A stretch of DNA of 64,000 bases from Oegoconia quadripuncta (Eukaryota; Arthropoda; Insecta; Lepidoptera; Autostichidae). The stretch is taken from NCBI GenBank assembly GCA_949316235.1, contig OX438748.1:29010836-29074835 (forward strand), read 5' to 3'. Positions 35,658 through 43,800 of this stretch are shown in pieces. The stretch's first letter is position 1. The number at the start of each line of letters is the position of its first letter. Made by a program: the position numbers and the translations under genes. The notes under the pieces were generated by a model that saw nothing but the letters and a program-made list of their open reading frames with translations, was not told where the DNA came from and did no database searches.

Positions 35658-36116
35658 AAGAGCAGTCGCATAAATGCACATAAGTAATATAAATAAATTT
35701 AAGAACACATTGGTACATGGCCTGCCTGGGAATCGAACCTGGATCTCTCAAATTGGGAGACCTTATCTTAACCGCTGAGCCACCGATGCTCATGATTTGT
35801 GTAACTGGATTATATTCTTCTTCTTTGCGGGGTACCAGTAAAGGTGTTAAATTTCTGGAGGTAATGACAATTCCAATGACAATGCTATTCACGTGGACGG
35901 ATAATATTATTACAATGTTTAGTTCCTCGGATCGTTTCAAAATTTTCCATTTATGATGAATGAGTTTATCATTTTTTTCTTTATTCTAGATGTGCAGACT
36001 GGCAGCATCCACCTAGCAGAGCGTCACCTGCCAGGGATAAGAGGACATTACATGAAAAAATTTCTTTTCCCAGAAGATTTAAAAGATTCATTTTCAAAAG
36101 GTTACATAAAGATTAG
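26840..36116 (+). CDS. Non-catalytic c-type lysozyme-like protein with cationic tail
   Basis: Exons 26840-26975, 30129-30217, 31327-31387, 32839-32965 and 35990-36116 join to 540 nt, 179 residues. Residues 1-21 are a signal peptide; the mature protein starts KVYDRC, the usual c-type start. All eight lysozyme cysteines are present (27, 48, 81, 90, 94, 108, 128, 139), with NWVC, YYGLFQI and LPDI landmarks. The catalytic Glu position (after NWVCLIEK) is Val 53 and the catalytic Asp position (before YGLFQ) is Tyr 70, so hydrolysis is not expected. Non-catalytic lysozyme-like proteins are known in Lepidoptera, where they bind bacteria or peptidoglycan in immunity; that role is inferred here. The last Cys and a 40-residue basic tail come from exon 5. 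It is secreted, probably to hemolymph or gut. Confidence 0.9.
27000..28085. other. Lysozyme intron 1, part without recognised repeats
   Basis: No coding or repeat structure seen. A few TGTCA words cluster near 27655-27710 but not densely enough to call a regulatory site. Confidence 0.35.
28341..28565 (-). repeat. SINE family B
   Basis: Well-kept minus-strand copy with reversed head CTACACCAACCGGTCGTCG and reversed B box GGGATCCGAACCCGC. It begins with CGGACACTTACACCAATAAT and lies in lysozyme intron 1. Confidence 0.7.
29593..29682 (+). repeat. SINE family C, 3' part
   Basis: Only the last 90 bp remain, GGGTCAGTACGGGTCCACC to GTTGTGCATAAAAAAAAAA. 5'-truncated, as expected of incomplete reverse transcription. 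Confidence 0.65.
29755..29965 (+). repeat. Dispersed repeat D
   Basis: About 210 bp with CTCAATCACGGCAAAACGG, TGGTATATAGGTAGACCATA, GGGATAAACAA and the end GGCGAAGCCGCGGGCGG. Copies at 32113-32285, 47933-48150 and 61905-62050. No TIRs and no coding sequence; its class is not clear. Confidence 0.6.
30129..30217 (+). CDS. Lysozyme-like exon 2
   Basis: Acceptor GTTTCTTCAG, donor GTGAGA. Completes Trp 46 and reads VCLIEKVSEKN, then KKYYGLFQ. This exon carries both positions that hold the catalytic acids in active lysozymes; here they are Val 53 and Tyr 70. Confidence 0.92.
30250..30475 (+). repeat. SINE family A, degenerate
   Basis: The tRNA-like head is scrambled (ATTCGAATTGATGTTCGAAT), but the body is clear (ATGTGTTCACGAGTTATGGA, AACCATCTGGTA, GATGGCGCTGTGTGTAT) with a TTTA tail. 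It starts about 30 bp after exon 2. Confidence 0.6.
30640..30925. repeat. Dispersed repeat fragments in lysozyme intron 2
   Basis: Contains GTCCACCAAGCTGGCCCATT, CCCACTGCTGGGCAAAGGCC, CCTTAGAATTTTTATTTCTC and CTTCACCGTTTAA. The first and last blocks recur at 35125-35285. These phrases are common in lepidopteran RTE-tail repeats. Confidence 0.45.
31327..31387 (+). CDS. Lysozyme-like exon 3
   Basis: A 61-nt exon; acceptor AATTACAG, donor GTGAGT. Encodes IGSEWCKEGRKGGKCDIKCE with three of the eight cysteines. Phase 0 in, phase 1 out, the usual lysozyme pattern. Confidence 0.9.
31468..31706 (+). repeat. SINE family A
   Basis: Plus-strand copy with B box GCGGGTTCGAATCCCGC, a body with TGATGAATACGGACATTTG and GATGGCGCTGTGTG. 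In lysozyme intron 3. Confidence 0.7.
31720..31865 (+). repeat. Repeat block shared with 45530-45665
   Basis: Contains ATCACTGATATTGTGACCGA, GTTTTGTAGGACATGAGC, AGTACGTTCCATTTTTCTCG and TACAAAAAATCGGTCACCGA. The block at 45530-45665 matches it nearly base for base in the same orientation. No TIR is recognised. Confidence 0.55.
32113..32285 (+). repeat. Dispersed repeat D
   Basis: Second copy of repeat D (GTTACTCAATCACGGCGAAA, TATGTAGGTAGAATATACCC, CCGCGGGATAAACAA), 3' end shortened. In lysozyme intron 3. Confidence 0.6.
32690..32825 (+). repeat. SINE family A, 3' part
   Basis: Body fragment with GTGGCTTACTGTGGATGGCG and CTGTGTGTATGTCTA and a (TTTA)n end. At its middle lies a near-palindrome, TGTGGATACT-AC-AGTATCCACA, that replaces the normal sequence. 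It ends just before exon 4. Confidence 0.6.
32839..32965 (+). CDS. Lysozyme-like exon 4
   Basis: Acceptor TTTAAATTTAAG (AAG is a weaker acceptor), donor GTAAGT. Encodes DLLNEDIRDDAVCATKIFEQ, then YWPKWEARCKG and TLPDIEK. The donor overlaps a TAA that would end the frame at Lys 138. Splicing instead leads to the last cysteine. Phase 2 out. Confidence 0.88.
33340..33480 (+). mobile_element. Non-LTR 3' end
   Basis: GTTAAGCTCGCCTTTGTACA and GTGTACAATAAAGATATTAA, followed by a (GATAA)n-like tail. Same family as 7750-7915. Confidence 0.55.
33537..33735 (+). repeat. Dispersed repeat E with internal hairpin
   Basis: Contains GTGACAGGGGTGAGCCCATC and CACGGGAAGAGGCAGGTTGG as in 20404-20695. At 33643-33674 there is a perfect 13-bp hairpin (ACTATGGAACTTT, loop CCTCCG) not found in the other copies. 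Confidence 0.5.
33941..34260 (+). repeat. SINE family C
   Basis: Near full-length copy in lysozyme intron 4. Head ACCGCCTCCGTGGCTCAATG, B box shortened (GCGGGTTCGATCGGGG), A-rich end AAAATAAAAACA. Confidence 0.7.
34330..34445 (+). mobile_element. KAYYKI-type non-LTR fragment
   Basis: The frame reads HYYKISDYLDAWT then stop, the same C-terminal peptide as at 4140-4477, with a shortened 3' UTR. Confidence 0.45.
34448..34545 (-). repeat. SINE family C, degenerate 3' part
   Basis: TTTTTTATGATTGTCTGGAT then GCATTTGACCACAATTTCAC and AGTGACGATGTGGTCGAAGA, a worn copy of the family C tail. Confidence 0.45.
35125..35290. repeat. Dispersed repeat, same phrases as 30640-30925
   Basis: GTCCACCATGCTGGCCCAAT, ACGTACCTTAGAATTTTTAT and CCTTCACCGTTTAATACCGA. 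In lysozyme intron 4. Confidence 0.45.
35300..35660 (+). mobile_element. 5'-truncated non-LTR tail with (TTTC)n end
   Basis: The frame to the stop near 35461 reads ILYNNLPDEIKLVNDKMF, the conserved C-terminal YN-LP motif of insect non-LTR reverse transcriptases. The 3' UTR (TTTTGCACATCTGCATGCAG, TACTCTGGCAATTAAATAA) matches 42290-42440. A (TTTC)n microsatellite at about 35615-35657 forms the tail. Confidence 0.6.
35712..35800 (-). repeat. tRNA-like repeat head
   Basis: Reversed, it reads GGTGGCTCAGCGGTTAAGAT and GGTTCGATTCCCAGGCAGG, good A and B boxes of a polymerase III promoter. It lacks a proper acceptor-stem pairing, so it is a SINE head rather than a tRNA gene. Confidence 0.5.
35990..36116 (+). 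CDS. Lysozyme-like exon 5, eighth cysteine and basic tail
   Basis: Acceptor TTCTTTATTCTAG. The first base completes Lys 138; then come Cys 139, ADWQHPPSRASPARDKRTLH and a last segment rich in Arg, Lys and Phe ending at TAG 36114-36116. The phase (2) fits the exon 4 donor and restores the fourth disulfide, which is the main support for this exon. About 8 Lys or Arg against one Asp fall in the final 19 residues. Confidence 0.8.
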
Positions 36117-36138
36117 GTTTGCAAAGTGTTTTATTAAA
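36117..36138 (+). other. Possible poly(A) signal of the lysozyme-like gene
   Basis: ATTAAA at 36133-36138, a common variant of AATAAA, 17 nt after the stop. An AATAAA at about 36417-36422 is the alternative, on the far side of a SINE head. Confidence 0.4.
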
Positions 36139-36183
36139 CAATAGAAGTATAATTTTATTTCTGATTAATTGTCGCAATCTTGA

Positions 36184-36300
36184 CTACCGTTTAGTGTAAC
36201 GGATTGTTGGATGGTGACCATGCGCTTCGGAACCAACGGTTGCGGGTTTCAATTCCGTTAGGGGTAAATGGTGTGGTGAATATGAACAAGTTCTGTGTGG
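36184..36300 (+). repeat. SINE family B head
   Basis: CCGTTTAGTGTAACGGATTG, then AACCAACGGTTGCGGGTTTC and GTGAATATGAACAAG. Truncated after about 115 bp. Confidence 0.5.
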
Positions 36301-36434
36301 TGTCCGGCACGTCAAAAGAATTACTACTACTACACCAAAACATCTATATAGGTTACCTACACGTTTCAATGACCAAAGGCGTCACCTGTTACGTGTGCAT
36401 TTCTGAATATTTAGAAAAATAAATCGTCCATAAT

Positions 36435-36535
36435 CCTTCAAGCAGTCCTCGGGGGGGATCTACGCAGTTATGTGGGACTCTAAAAATCCAGCGATGAACC
36501 CTCTTCGTCTATGAAGGGCGGTGCAGCCCGCAACC
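36435..36535. repeat. GC-rich repeat fragment
   Basis: Shares GTTATGTGGGACTC and similar GC-rich surroundings with 617-775. Confidence 0.3.
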
Positions 36536-36854
36536 TTCCTGGACGTCCGTCCACTCTCCACTCGAGACTTTAATGCTCCACCGGTAGACACTTCTTCGAG
36601 CTATGTGCCTTGCATATTGCCACTCCAACTTACTAATCTAGCTAAGTCAGTGAATTTCGTTCTCCTACGGATTTCTTCATTCCCGATTCGATCACGTAGT
36701 AAAACGCCGAGCATCGCCCTCATCTATAATTCGATAGCATTACCACAAACACAAGGATACAATTCTAATTATTTTAATTAGAATAACTATAAATTGACAG
36801 TTTGAAAACCCCCGAGAACATTGATGGTACAAATGATTATATCCGTATCAGCTC

Positions 36855-36940
36855 ATAATGACAACTTCTCAAAATGACAACCGCTCGCTAACTCCAACTT
36901 CTCGGAATGACAAGTTCTCGGAATGACAACTTGAATTGAT
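36855..36940. repeat. Degenerate short tandem repeat
   Basis: Four to five imperfect copies of a word like AATGACAACTTCTCGG (ATGACAACTTCTCAAA, ATGACAACCGCTCGC, CTTCTCGGAATGACAAG, TTCTCGGAATGACAAC). Confidence 0.5.
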
Positions 36941-37194
36941 TAATTAAATTGTAATTGATTGAAGGTAATCCATAAGCTTTTTACAATATATATGGAATCA
37001 TCATATGATAACCAATTTCCATCAAACATGGCTAAGAACGTCTCCGGGTTTAACCTTAGATATTTAAAAAACTATGATACCGTTAAAATGCCCAAAAAAC
37101 CGTGTTAAAGCTAAATATCTTCGAAATGGCAAGAAAGATTTTCACCCAACATGGTTAAGAATTTGTCCCCTCATTTAATCTTTCATATAAAAAA

Positions 37195-37310
37195 AAACTG
37201 CAGAGACCACGCTTTACTAAGATACGTCTGGGCAATGGCTATACACACACACACAACAATGCCGTGAAACACATAACACCCGTCATTTTTCGTCGGGATT
37301 AATAACAAAG
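37195..37310 (+). repeat. Dispersed repeat with (CA)n core
   Basis: CACACACACACAACA, then CATAACACCCGTCATTTTTC and GTCGGGATTAA. Related to 3375-3480. Confidence 0.45.
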
Positions 37311-37318
37311 CTTTGGTC

Positions 37319-37388
37319 GGGTTTGATTGAACCTGCGTGCTTCCAATCCGTGGTGCCGCTGCTACCAACTGAGCTATGCGGGTGGTGG
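37319..37388 (-). repeat. tRNA-like repeat head
   Basis: Reversed, reads CCGCATAGCTCAGTTGGTAG, a perfect A box, then GCAGGTTCAATCAAACC as B box. Cloverleaf pairing of the ends is poor, so I do not call a functional tRNA. Confidence 0.45.
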
Positions 37389-38124
37389 AATTGATGAAAA
37401 TTCAGCAAGTACTATCGTCACGCATGATTTGTTACATATTAATTTTAACCAGTTATTGGTGGCCACCGTAACATTCGCGTGTCCCACAAATCACGTTTTC
37501 CGAAAATTAATATTGGAGAATGTTCTAGTACTTATGGAATTTCATTTTTGGAAACGAGGTAGGATCACTTTATTCAGCTCTATTCGCATTGTTATTGCAA
37601 GTACGGGTTCTAGTGCAGCCGCTTTTATAACAATAATTGTATTGTAATTAGATTTGCACTCATACAAGATATCACCATTCCATGACGAAGAGATGGATTT
37701 TGCTATTTCTTTGAAGCCTTAAATTACACTGTATACCAGAAAATCAGCAACCCCAACATAAATGTGATAATACCACATAGGTACCTCCAGTTAGAATAGT
37801 TAAGTGATTTTAGTTGTAAATTTGACAACTTATGGAGTATTTTTATGTGTATAGGAATTTCTCAAAAATAGCAGAAAAACTCTGATTATGGCGAAAAATG
37901 TTTTACACTTACATATACGAGTATGTAATATCGCTTTTACAGTTTTATTAGTGATCGCTCCTACTTATACTTTTCACGTATTGTTTGTTTCATGTTTTCT
38001 TTGTAGTAACTGAAAGAAACGGGACACTTTCAGGGCCTCGGGTGGGATAAATTATTGACTCTAAGAAATGCATCCTGATAGTTAAAGTACTCCATTATTA
38101 TTTTCCCAAATTTATGACTGATAA

Positions 38125-38215
38125 CTCTCACGGAAGTTGATGAATGCAGGGCACTACCAACTGGTCACTCTGGAAAGCTATGGGGCCTATTGGATGTCCT
38201 ATGGCTGATATGGTG
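38125..38215 (+). mobile_element. Worn RTE-type tail
   Basis: GGAAGTTGATGAATGCAGGG, CTGGTCACTCTGGAAAGCTA and GTCCTATGGCTGATATGG follow the order of the RTE tails at 5140-5276 and 50818-50960. Confidence 0.4.
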
Positions 38216-38718
38216 GTGGTTACTCTCGTTGCCCAATAGGAAGCGTTAATATAATCGTACTCAAAGATATTATACCTTGATGAACAAATATACAATCGAG
38301 TTTTTACAGTTGGGGCCAGGTGAGTGATTTACTAACGACGCCGGAATGTCTTGATTAAACCCATAAAATAAGCTCCACTGTGTCTCGATCGAGAACTCGT
38401 TCAGGGCGGCCAGTCGAAAGCGCTCCAAGCGTAGGGGATATGTATTAGAAAAATTCTTATTCAACCTCCAAGTTCCAAATTTAAATCTTGGTTTTGTTCC
38501 AAGCTTGACTTCGAAGTTATGGGGTAAGTAAGAACTATCGAAATATATTTGATCCTTACGCGGTTCCAATTTAATCAGAGTTGTGTTTTACTCTTTGGAG
38601 GAAACTTGGATTTTACTATAAAAATATTAAAGATGCCCATAGGAAATGTGTGATTTGTATTGTTTTATTTATAGGCCGTGCAGGAATTGACTTGACTACT
38701 ATATTGTATACAGAAGCA

Positions 38719-38900
38719 TTCGTGGCGCAGTCGCATTCGCTATTTATTTTCGATTAGCGAAGTTAAGCAATATCTGTCGCGATTAGTCATGTGTCTACTA
38801 CATATTAGTGGTACTTTAAAATTAGTATTTTAGTGCTTGGATACGTTAAATAGTAGGCCCCGGTTGTTCAGTATAGAACCTCGCCTGTCGCTGTCGGCAC
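38719..38900 (+). repeat. 5S rRNA-derived SINE, head part
   Basis: CGTGGCGCAGTCGCATTCGC, GATTAGCGAAGTTAAGCAAT and a CTTGGATACGTT remnant of the 5S box. The body resumes near 39130, after about 230 bp of unrelated sequence. Confidence 0.55.
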
Positions 38901-39129
38901 AAAAATGTAAAGACTGGCGCCATCTATCGGCGAACCAGTGAACCCATCACTAATCGATTTATTCACGTCAATAGGTACAAGTGTACCTTTCTCACGGGTT
39001 CCAGGACAATCCAATAGATGGCGCAAATCTAAATGTATATATACTGGCGCGCGGCCAGTTTTGCTTTCTTTTCCAATCGGTGCAATATTCCAATAATAAA
39101 TCGACGAAGAGACCGCAACTGGCGTTTAT
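38901..39129. other. Insert inside the 5S-derived SINE, possible solo LTR
   Basis: It splits the 5S-type repeat. It contains ATAGATGGCGC twice (once inverted as GCGCCATCTAT), a TATATATA element and an AATAAA-type hexamer downstream, the order of promoter and poly(A) signal in an LTR. Clear TG..CA ends and a target duplication were not secured. Confidence 0.3.
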
Positions 39130-39392
39130 CTTCTCCCAACACCGGTCGTTTTCAAATGGAGACAGTCATTAAGCGAAGTTGCTGGCTAGACTAATACAAA
39201 AACTTTATAATAAAGAAAAACCGACTTCACTGAATAAAAAAAATTACAAACGGCCGAATTGAGAACCTCCTTGTTTTTAAAGTCGGTTAAAAACAACCAA
39301 TTCATAGGCCCGCGTGGTTCTGACCCATACCCTCTCCCAGTGATACAAGGTCGCCCCAACAGTGGGGTCGTGTGACGTTGATGATGATGATA
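39130..39392 (+). repeat. 5S rRNA-derived SINE, body part
   Basis: GTCGTTTTCAAATGGAGACA, CCCGCGTGGTTCTGACCC, CCCCAACAGTGGGGTC and GTTGATGATGATGATAC, matching the body of 8500-8790. Confidence 0.5.
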
Positions 39393-40220
39393 CACCATAC
39401 ACCAAACAAATCAAACCCAAATTAACACAACTACCTACTAAAAATATTTCTGATCAAATAAATTTCAACTCAATTTGCAATTCGTGTAACCGCAAAACCT
39501 TACTTTCGGGCAAAACATGCCACGTCACGCCCGGAAGGTTTAATGAAACGGATTATATCCGAAAAGTTTCTCGCAGAGAGGTCGCGTCGGCCTCGACTTA
39601 TTTATTTAGTATAATCCCTTACGCAGCTTTCCACTTCGGTGTTGATTTTAAATATGTGCATGTTGCCGTAGGTCAGGGAAATCGGATATTTATATGTTTG
39701 ACTAAGTAACTGTTTCATGAATTTCTAATTGTTTTCATATGTAATATTTCGGTGTTTATATTTGGAAATGGAACTGAAACGTGGTCGCTCACTGTGGGCC
39801 TCATAAGAAGGCTCAAAGTTACCGAAAGGGCAATGGAAAGAGCTATGCTCCCTGAGGGATCTAATCAGAAATAAGGAGATCCGCAGGTGAACCAAGGTGA
39901 CCGAATAGCCCAAAGAATTGTCAAACTTTAGTGGTAGTGTACATTGCTCGTTGGACCGACTTTCTGCTGATGATGATTACAAAAATCTGCGAAAGTTGTT
40001 TTATTCTTTTTTTTTAAAGCACAGCGGATTAGCGTTTGTCCTTAGTCCCACATGGGGACCAATCGCGCTGTTTTACAACGGTTTTTGGTTTAGTTTTATA
40101 TTTGGTTTAGCTGATAAAAATGGTATTGCGTAATTAACCCGTTGACTTAAAACCTAATGTAAAACTTTTTGAGCTTACCGGGAGCATTAAAAAATACTAG
40201 GCCAATTTCCGTTCAAATGA

Positions 40221-40470
40221 TTTTCTTTATGTGCAACGGGTTAGTATTTACGTCAATCACACCTGATGTTAAGTGAAGATGAAGTCGAAGGTGGAAGCGT
40301 ACTGACCCGGAAAACCCATCTTACTCGTATTTGGGGGACATTTTTATTTATAGTTAAGTTTTGGTATGATCGTTCGTTTGGCCCCCCAATAAGTGAAGAT
40401 GAGGCTGATGATGGAAACGCACTCACCCGGAATCCTCAATTTATTGGGATACTAGCTATCTTAAACTGTT
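40221..40470 (-). repeat. SINE family C fragments, two pieces
   Basis: One piece at 40221-40345 (TTATGTGCAACGGGTTAGTA to ATTTGGGGGACAT) and a second at 40390-40470 repeating the GTGAAGATGAGG-to-CCGGAA segment. The second may be a separate insertion or a local duplication. Confidence 0.55.
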
Positions 40471-40579
40471 ACACTATCCTATTCGTAGGAAATCTAATTA
40501 GGACATAGGAAGGTGTGATCGAAATTAGAACAGTTAGATTCCGATTTAGTGGATTGGAAGGTCCCGACCGCTCTACTTC

Positions 40580-40695
40580 CATCCTAAATGCAGAGATTAA
40601 TTCGGCATTCATTGTTGGGAGGCTTGTTTCTGTTAATTCATATACCTTTACTTCAACCAGAAATGTATGCCGAATTAGTCTCTGTATTTAGGATG
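40580..40695. mobile_element. Fold-back MITE
   Basis: Arms of 33 nt at 40580-40612 and 40663-40695 pair at 30 positions (start CATCCTAAATGCAGAG, end CTCTGTATTTAGGATG), with a 50-nt loop. No coding sequence. Confidence 0.6.
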
Positions 40696-41379
40696 ATGTA
40701 ATAAGCGCTTCCTGCCTTCTGATTTACTAAAAATAGGATAGTGTATTCGCTTTATCTGAAACAGGCAGAAGGCAACAATACAATCAACATTGTTGCCTGG
40801 CGGAAGACTTAGCTAAGATAAATAAATAAAAATATATTTATTCATCTCAAAATTCAGAAAATTAATTACCAAAGTAAGAGTTTACTAGAACTAGAACAAC
40901 AACAACAGTTGAGATGAAAAGGTAGAACTCGGCAAAGCTGCTGATTTTCAGTCCCCGCTGGCATAGTAGTTGCTGCCAAAGAATTTATTTAAGGCAGATG
41001 GTGCCCTACCAATGAAACTATGATTAAATTTAAAGTTTTATATAATAACTCGAAATTTATTGATATTTATCGTTTTCGTCTAGTTCTCAACAAATTCAAA
41101 AAGTTTTATTTCGTATAATAAAATTATCATTTGAAAACGTCACATTTTTTAATTTAATATTAAAATTATTGACGTTACTGCTCATTCACAAAACTGACTG
41201 CCCAGAGTAGACCGAGCAAGAAACTCAATTTCAAGTTGTACTTTTTAAATAAGTTTTGTGTTACAATTATATTATATTGTATAATTAGACTGAATATCGC
41301 CTAGTGGTCATATTCATGCTTGCTTATCAACCAGATAGTCAGAAATTATATAATAGCCTTTTGTAAATAATGTCTGTTT

Positions 41380-41760
41380 TAATTCAAATTCAAATTATTT
41401 ATTTTGCCAGAATATAGGTACACAATGGTGTATTCGTATTAAAAATAAGGCCCATTACATTCATTACATTACAAGATGGTTTTGAATTTATTTAAAGGCA
41501 GATTTGGAATGTCAACTGGAACTTTATTATAAAAGCATATACATTGCCCCTAAATAACTTTGTGTAAACGGCTGACATGAACAGCAAGTTTATTTTTATA
41601 TCTTGTATAACATTATGTATATCACTATTTTTCTTAAACGATTCTAGATTTTTTCTTACATACAACAAATAACATTATTTATTAAAAGGTTTTTCCGAAA
41701 GAATAAAGGACCTAATTTCCCATCCGTATGAAGACTGGCGAGCATAACTAGCTACGTTGA
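41380..41760 (-). mobile_element. 5'-truncated non-LTR tail, minus strand
   Basis: The reverse frame reads a worn retrotransposon C-terminus (MSAVYTKLFRGNVYAFI). The plus strand shows ATTATTTATTTTGCCAG at the 3' end and a CTTGTATAACATTATG segment parallel to 43107-43433. Confidence 0.45.
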
Positions 41761-42289
41761 AGGCAGGTGAGCATACCATGGCACGTTTATTATGTTTATT
41801 TAGGATCGTTTACTCGAGCCACCGATTTTATTGCTTCGGGTAAATAAATATTTTTACGCGCCCAACTGCCGCGAGGAAATCCTGGACATGTTTTAAGTGG
41901 AACAGATTTTTACAATGGCTGCAACACTGTTTTATATATGCAGAATTATTATAATTGAATTCGTTCCTATCTCGGAGGTTTTTACATCTTTTTTGGAGTT
42001 TGCAAATGTTTTTTCGTTGTAACGTCATTTCCATGCATAATGTGGACTGTCTGTGTACCTTTTAACACCATAACAAATTTTACTTATTTAATTTAATAAA
42101 GCGTCGTGTAATGGTTTTCTATATTTTGTAAATTTCTTCTTTCCAAAAATTAATAAGATCGTGGCTTAAACCCCAACTTTTTTAAAACGATCTATTGCTG
42201 ATATCATTTGAATAATAATATGGAACAGTGACATAGCGAAATAATTTTATTAATTGTATCTTATATATAATTTTTCTAATATTTAATGT

Positions 42290-42440
42290 ACCTAAATAAA
42301 TAAAATGTCGAATAATTTGAATAGTAGGTAATATTGTAAAATTTGCACATCTTCATGCAGGTTGACTACATGTAAGTACTTAAAGTAACAGTAACATTCA
42401 TCATAACTGTATTCTGGCAAATAAATAATAATAATAAAGG
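42290..42440 (+). mobile_element. Non-LTR 3' UTR
   Basis: TTTGCACATCTTCATGCAGG, TGACTACATG and TGTATTCTGGCAAATAAATA with a (TAA)n end. Same 3' end as 35300-35660. Confidence 0.6.
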
Positions 42441-42867
42441 TGGGGACTCGAACGTCAAGTTAGTGCGTTGCAGGAGGAAAAGAAATGTAAACACTATGGT
42501 TTCGTAATAAGTCAGAAATGTAACAATGCAAGAAATTCTCTCACACAAATTTAGAATTTTGAAAATAGAGACCTGTAGTGTAGCGCGTTAGTGAATATAG
42601 CCAACACGACTAGATGCTACATCTAGTGGGCCCGTGTAACGTATTTGCCCTCCCCGATGTCGGAGATGCTTAAACCCAATTGCTGATAATTAATTACAGT
42701 TACTTTTCCTATATACAGGGTGAATTTGAATTCGTGTAATTCCTATTTACTGGTGATTCCACTCCTGATTACGAACAACTTTCCCCAAGGAACCATAGTC
42801 GAAATCGATCAATAATTTTTCGATTACCCATACAAAGTAAACCATTCTGAACCATCTTAACTTCAAA

Positions 42868-43433
42868 CTTCAAACTTCAAACTTCATACGTTTATTTCAA
42901 CGTAAGATACATGTATCATTTGTTGAATGTCAATTTAAATCTACTGGAAATAAAAAAGGTTTATTGCATTTATCTGTCAGTTGGTATGTGCAAGCTACTA
43001 CCGCTTCGGAAAGGGAAATCATCTGTGGGAAAAGAAGCGGCGCAAGAAACCCACAGGATCATTGTTGTCCTCTTTTTTTTAAATAAAATATATAACTAAT
43101 ACAATTTTATAATTTTGGGGAGCTGGTCGAAGTACAACAAGCGTGTTTGTCATTCAGGTAGTCACTAATTTTATAATAACCTTTTTTTGCTAATGTTATT
43201 TTGATATGATCTTTAAATTTTTTCTCAGTTACATTAATGATATTCTCAGGTATAAGGTTATAAAAGCATATACAGTGTCCCACAAATGATGTATTAACTT
43301 TGCTTAGTCTGAACATAGGGGTAGCCAATTTGTTCTTATATCTCAAATTTAAATTATGCTTGTCACTATTTTTCGGGAACGCAGAGATATTTTGGAACCA
43401 TGGAAGTCCAACAATTTCGGTAGAATTTGGCAA
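42868..43433 (-). mobile_element. 5'-truncated non-LTR element with readable tail
   Basis: The minus-strand frame 43433-43107 (108 codons) ends in a non-LTR C-terminus: FVGHCICFYNLIPENIINVT, then HIKITLAKKGYYKISDYLND. The F-G-x-YN-LP and KxYYKI-DYL motifs identify it. The 3' UTR runs to a (TTTGAAG)n tail seen on the plus strand as CTTCAAACTTCAAACTTC at about 42868-42890. The domain upstream is lost by truncation. Confidence 0.65.
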
Positions 43434-43561
43434 TGGTTCCTACTGGAAAGTTGTAGGTAATCAGGAGTGGAGTCACCAGCTGAAAATTATTGGATTTCCA
43501 CACAAAAGGTGGTTTCAGAATGGTTTTTTGTATGGGTATGTGGGATTTTTTATCATAAAAT

Positions 43562-43585
43562 GTAGGATAGGATAGGATAGTAGGA
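43562..43585. repeat. Short (GGATA)n microsatellite
   Basis: GTAGGATAGGATAGGATAG directly upstream of a family A SINE tail. Confidence 0.5.
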
Positions 43586-43587
43586 TA

Positions 43588-43656
43588 GTTGCTTACTGTG
43601 GAACTAGATGGCGCTGTGTGTAGGTCTAAGTATATTTATTTATTTATACATACTTA
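43588..43656 (+). repeat. SINE family A, last 70 bp
   Basis: GTTGCTTACTGTGGAACTAG, then ATGGCGCTGTGTGTAGG and a (TTTA)n tail. Confidence 0.6.
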
Positions 43657-43664
43657 CATACATA

Positions 43665-43800
43665 CATACATACTATCTGGGGATCAAGACGAATCGTCAC
43701 CGTGCACTTCAAAATCGGTCGAGGCGTTTAGGCTACAGGAGGTAACATACAAATCTACATTCATAATCATATACTCGAAAAACATTACCCTCCTTCCTGG
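43665..43800. repeat. Dispersed repeat G
   Basis: GGGGATCAAGACGAATCGTC, TGCACTTCAAAATCGGTCGA and GGCTACAGGAGG. Copies at 55025-55165 (same sense) and 57965-58110 (opposite sense). Confidence 0.5.

Noticed and set aside
35990..36144. Alternative frame of lysozyme exon 5 (VQTGSIHLAERHLPGIRGHY and on, stop at about 36144)
   Set aside because: It would need a phase 1 donor, while exon 4 ends in phase 2. Only the chosen frame restores the eighth conserved cysteine.
39362..39709. 115-codon plus-strand frame
   Set aside because: Starts within a SINE body end (GATGATGATGATAC), has no domain, and its composition resembles the flanking spacer.
43300..43575. 91-codon plus-strand frame
   Set aside because: It is antisense to the retrotransposon tail at 43107-43433 and then runs into a microsatellite.
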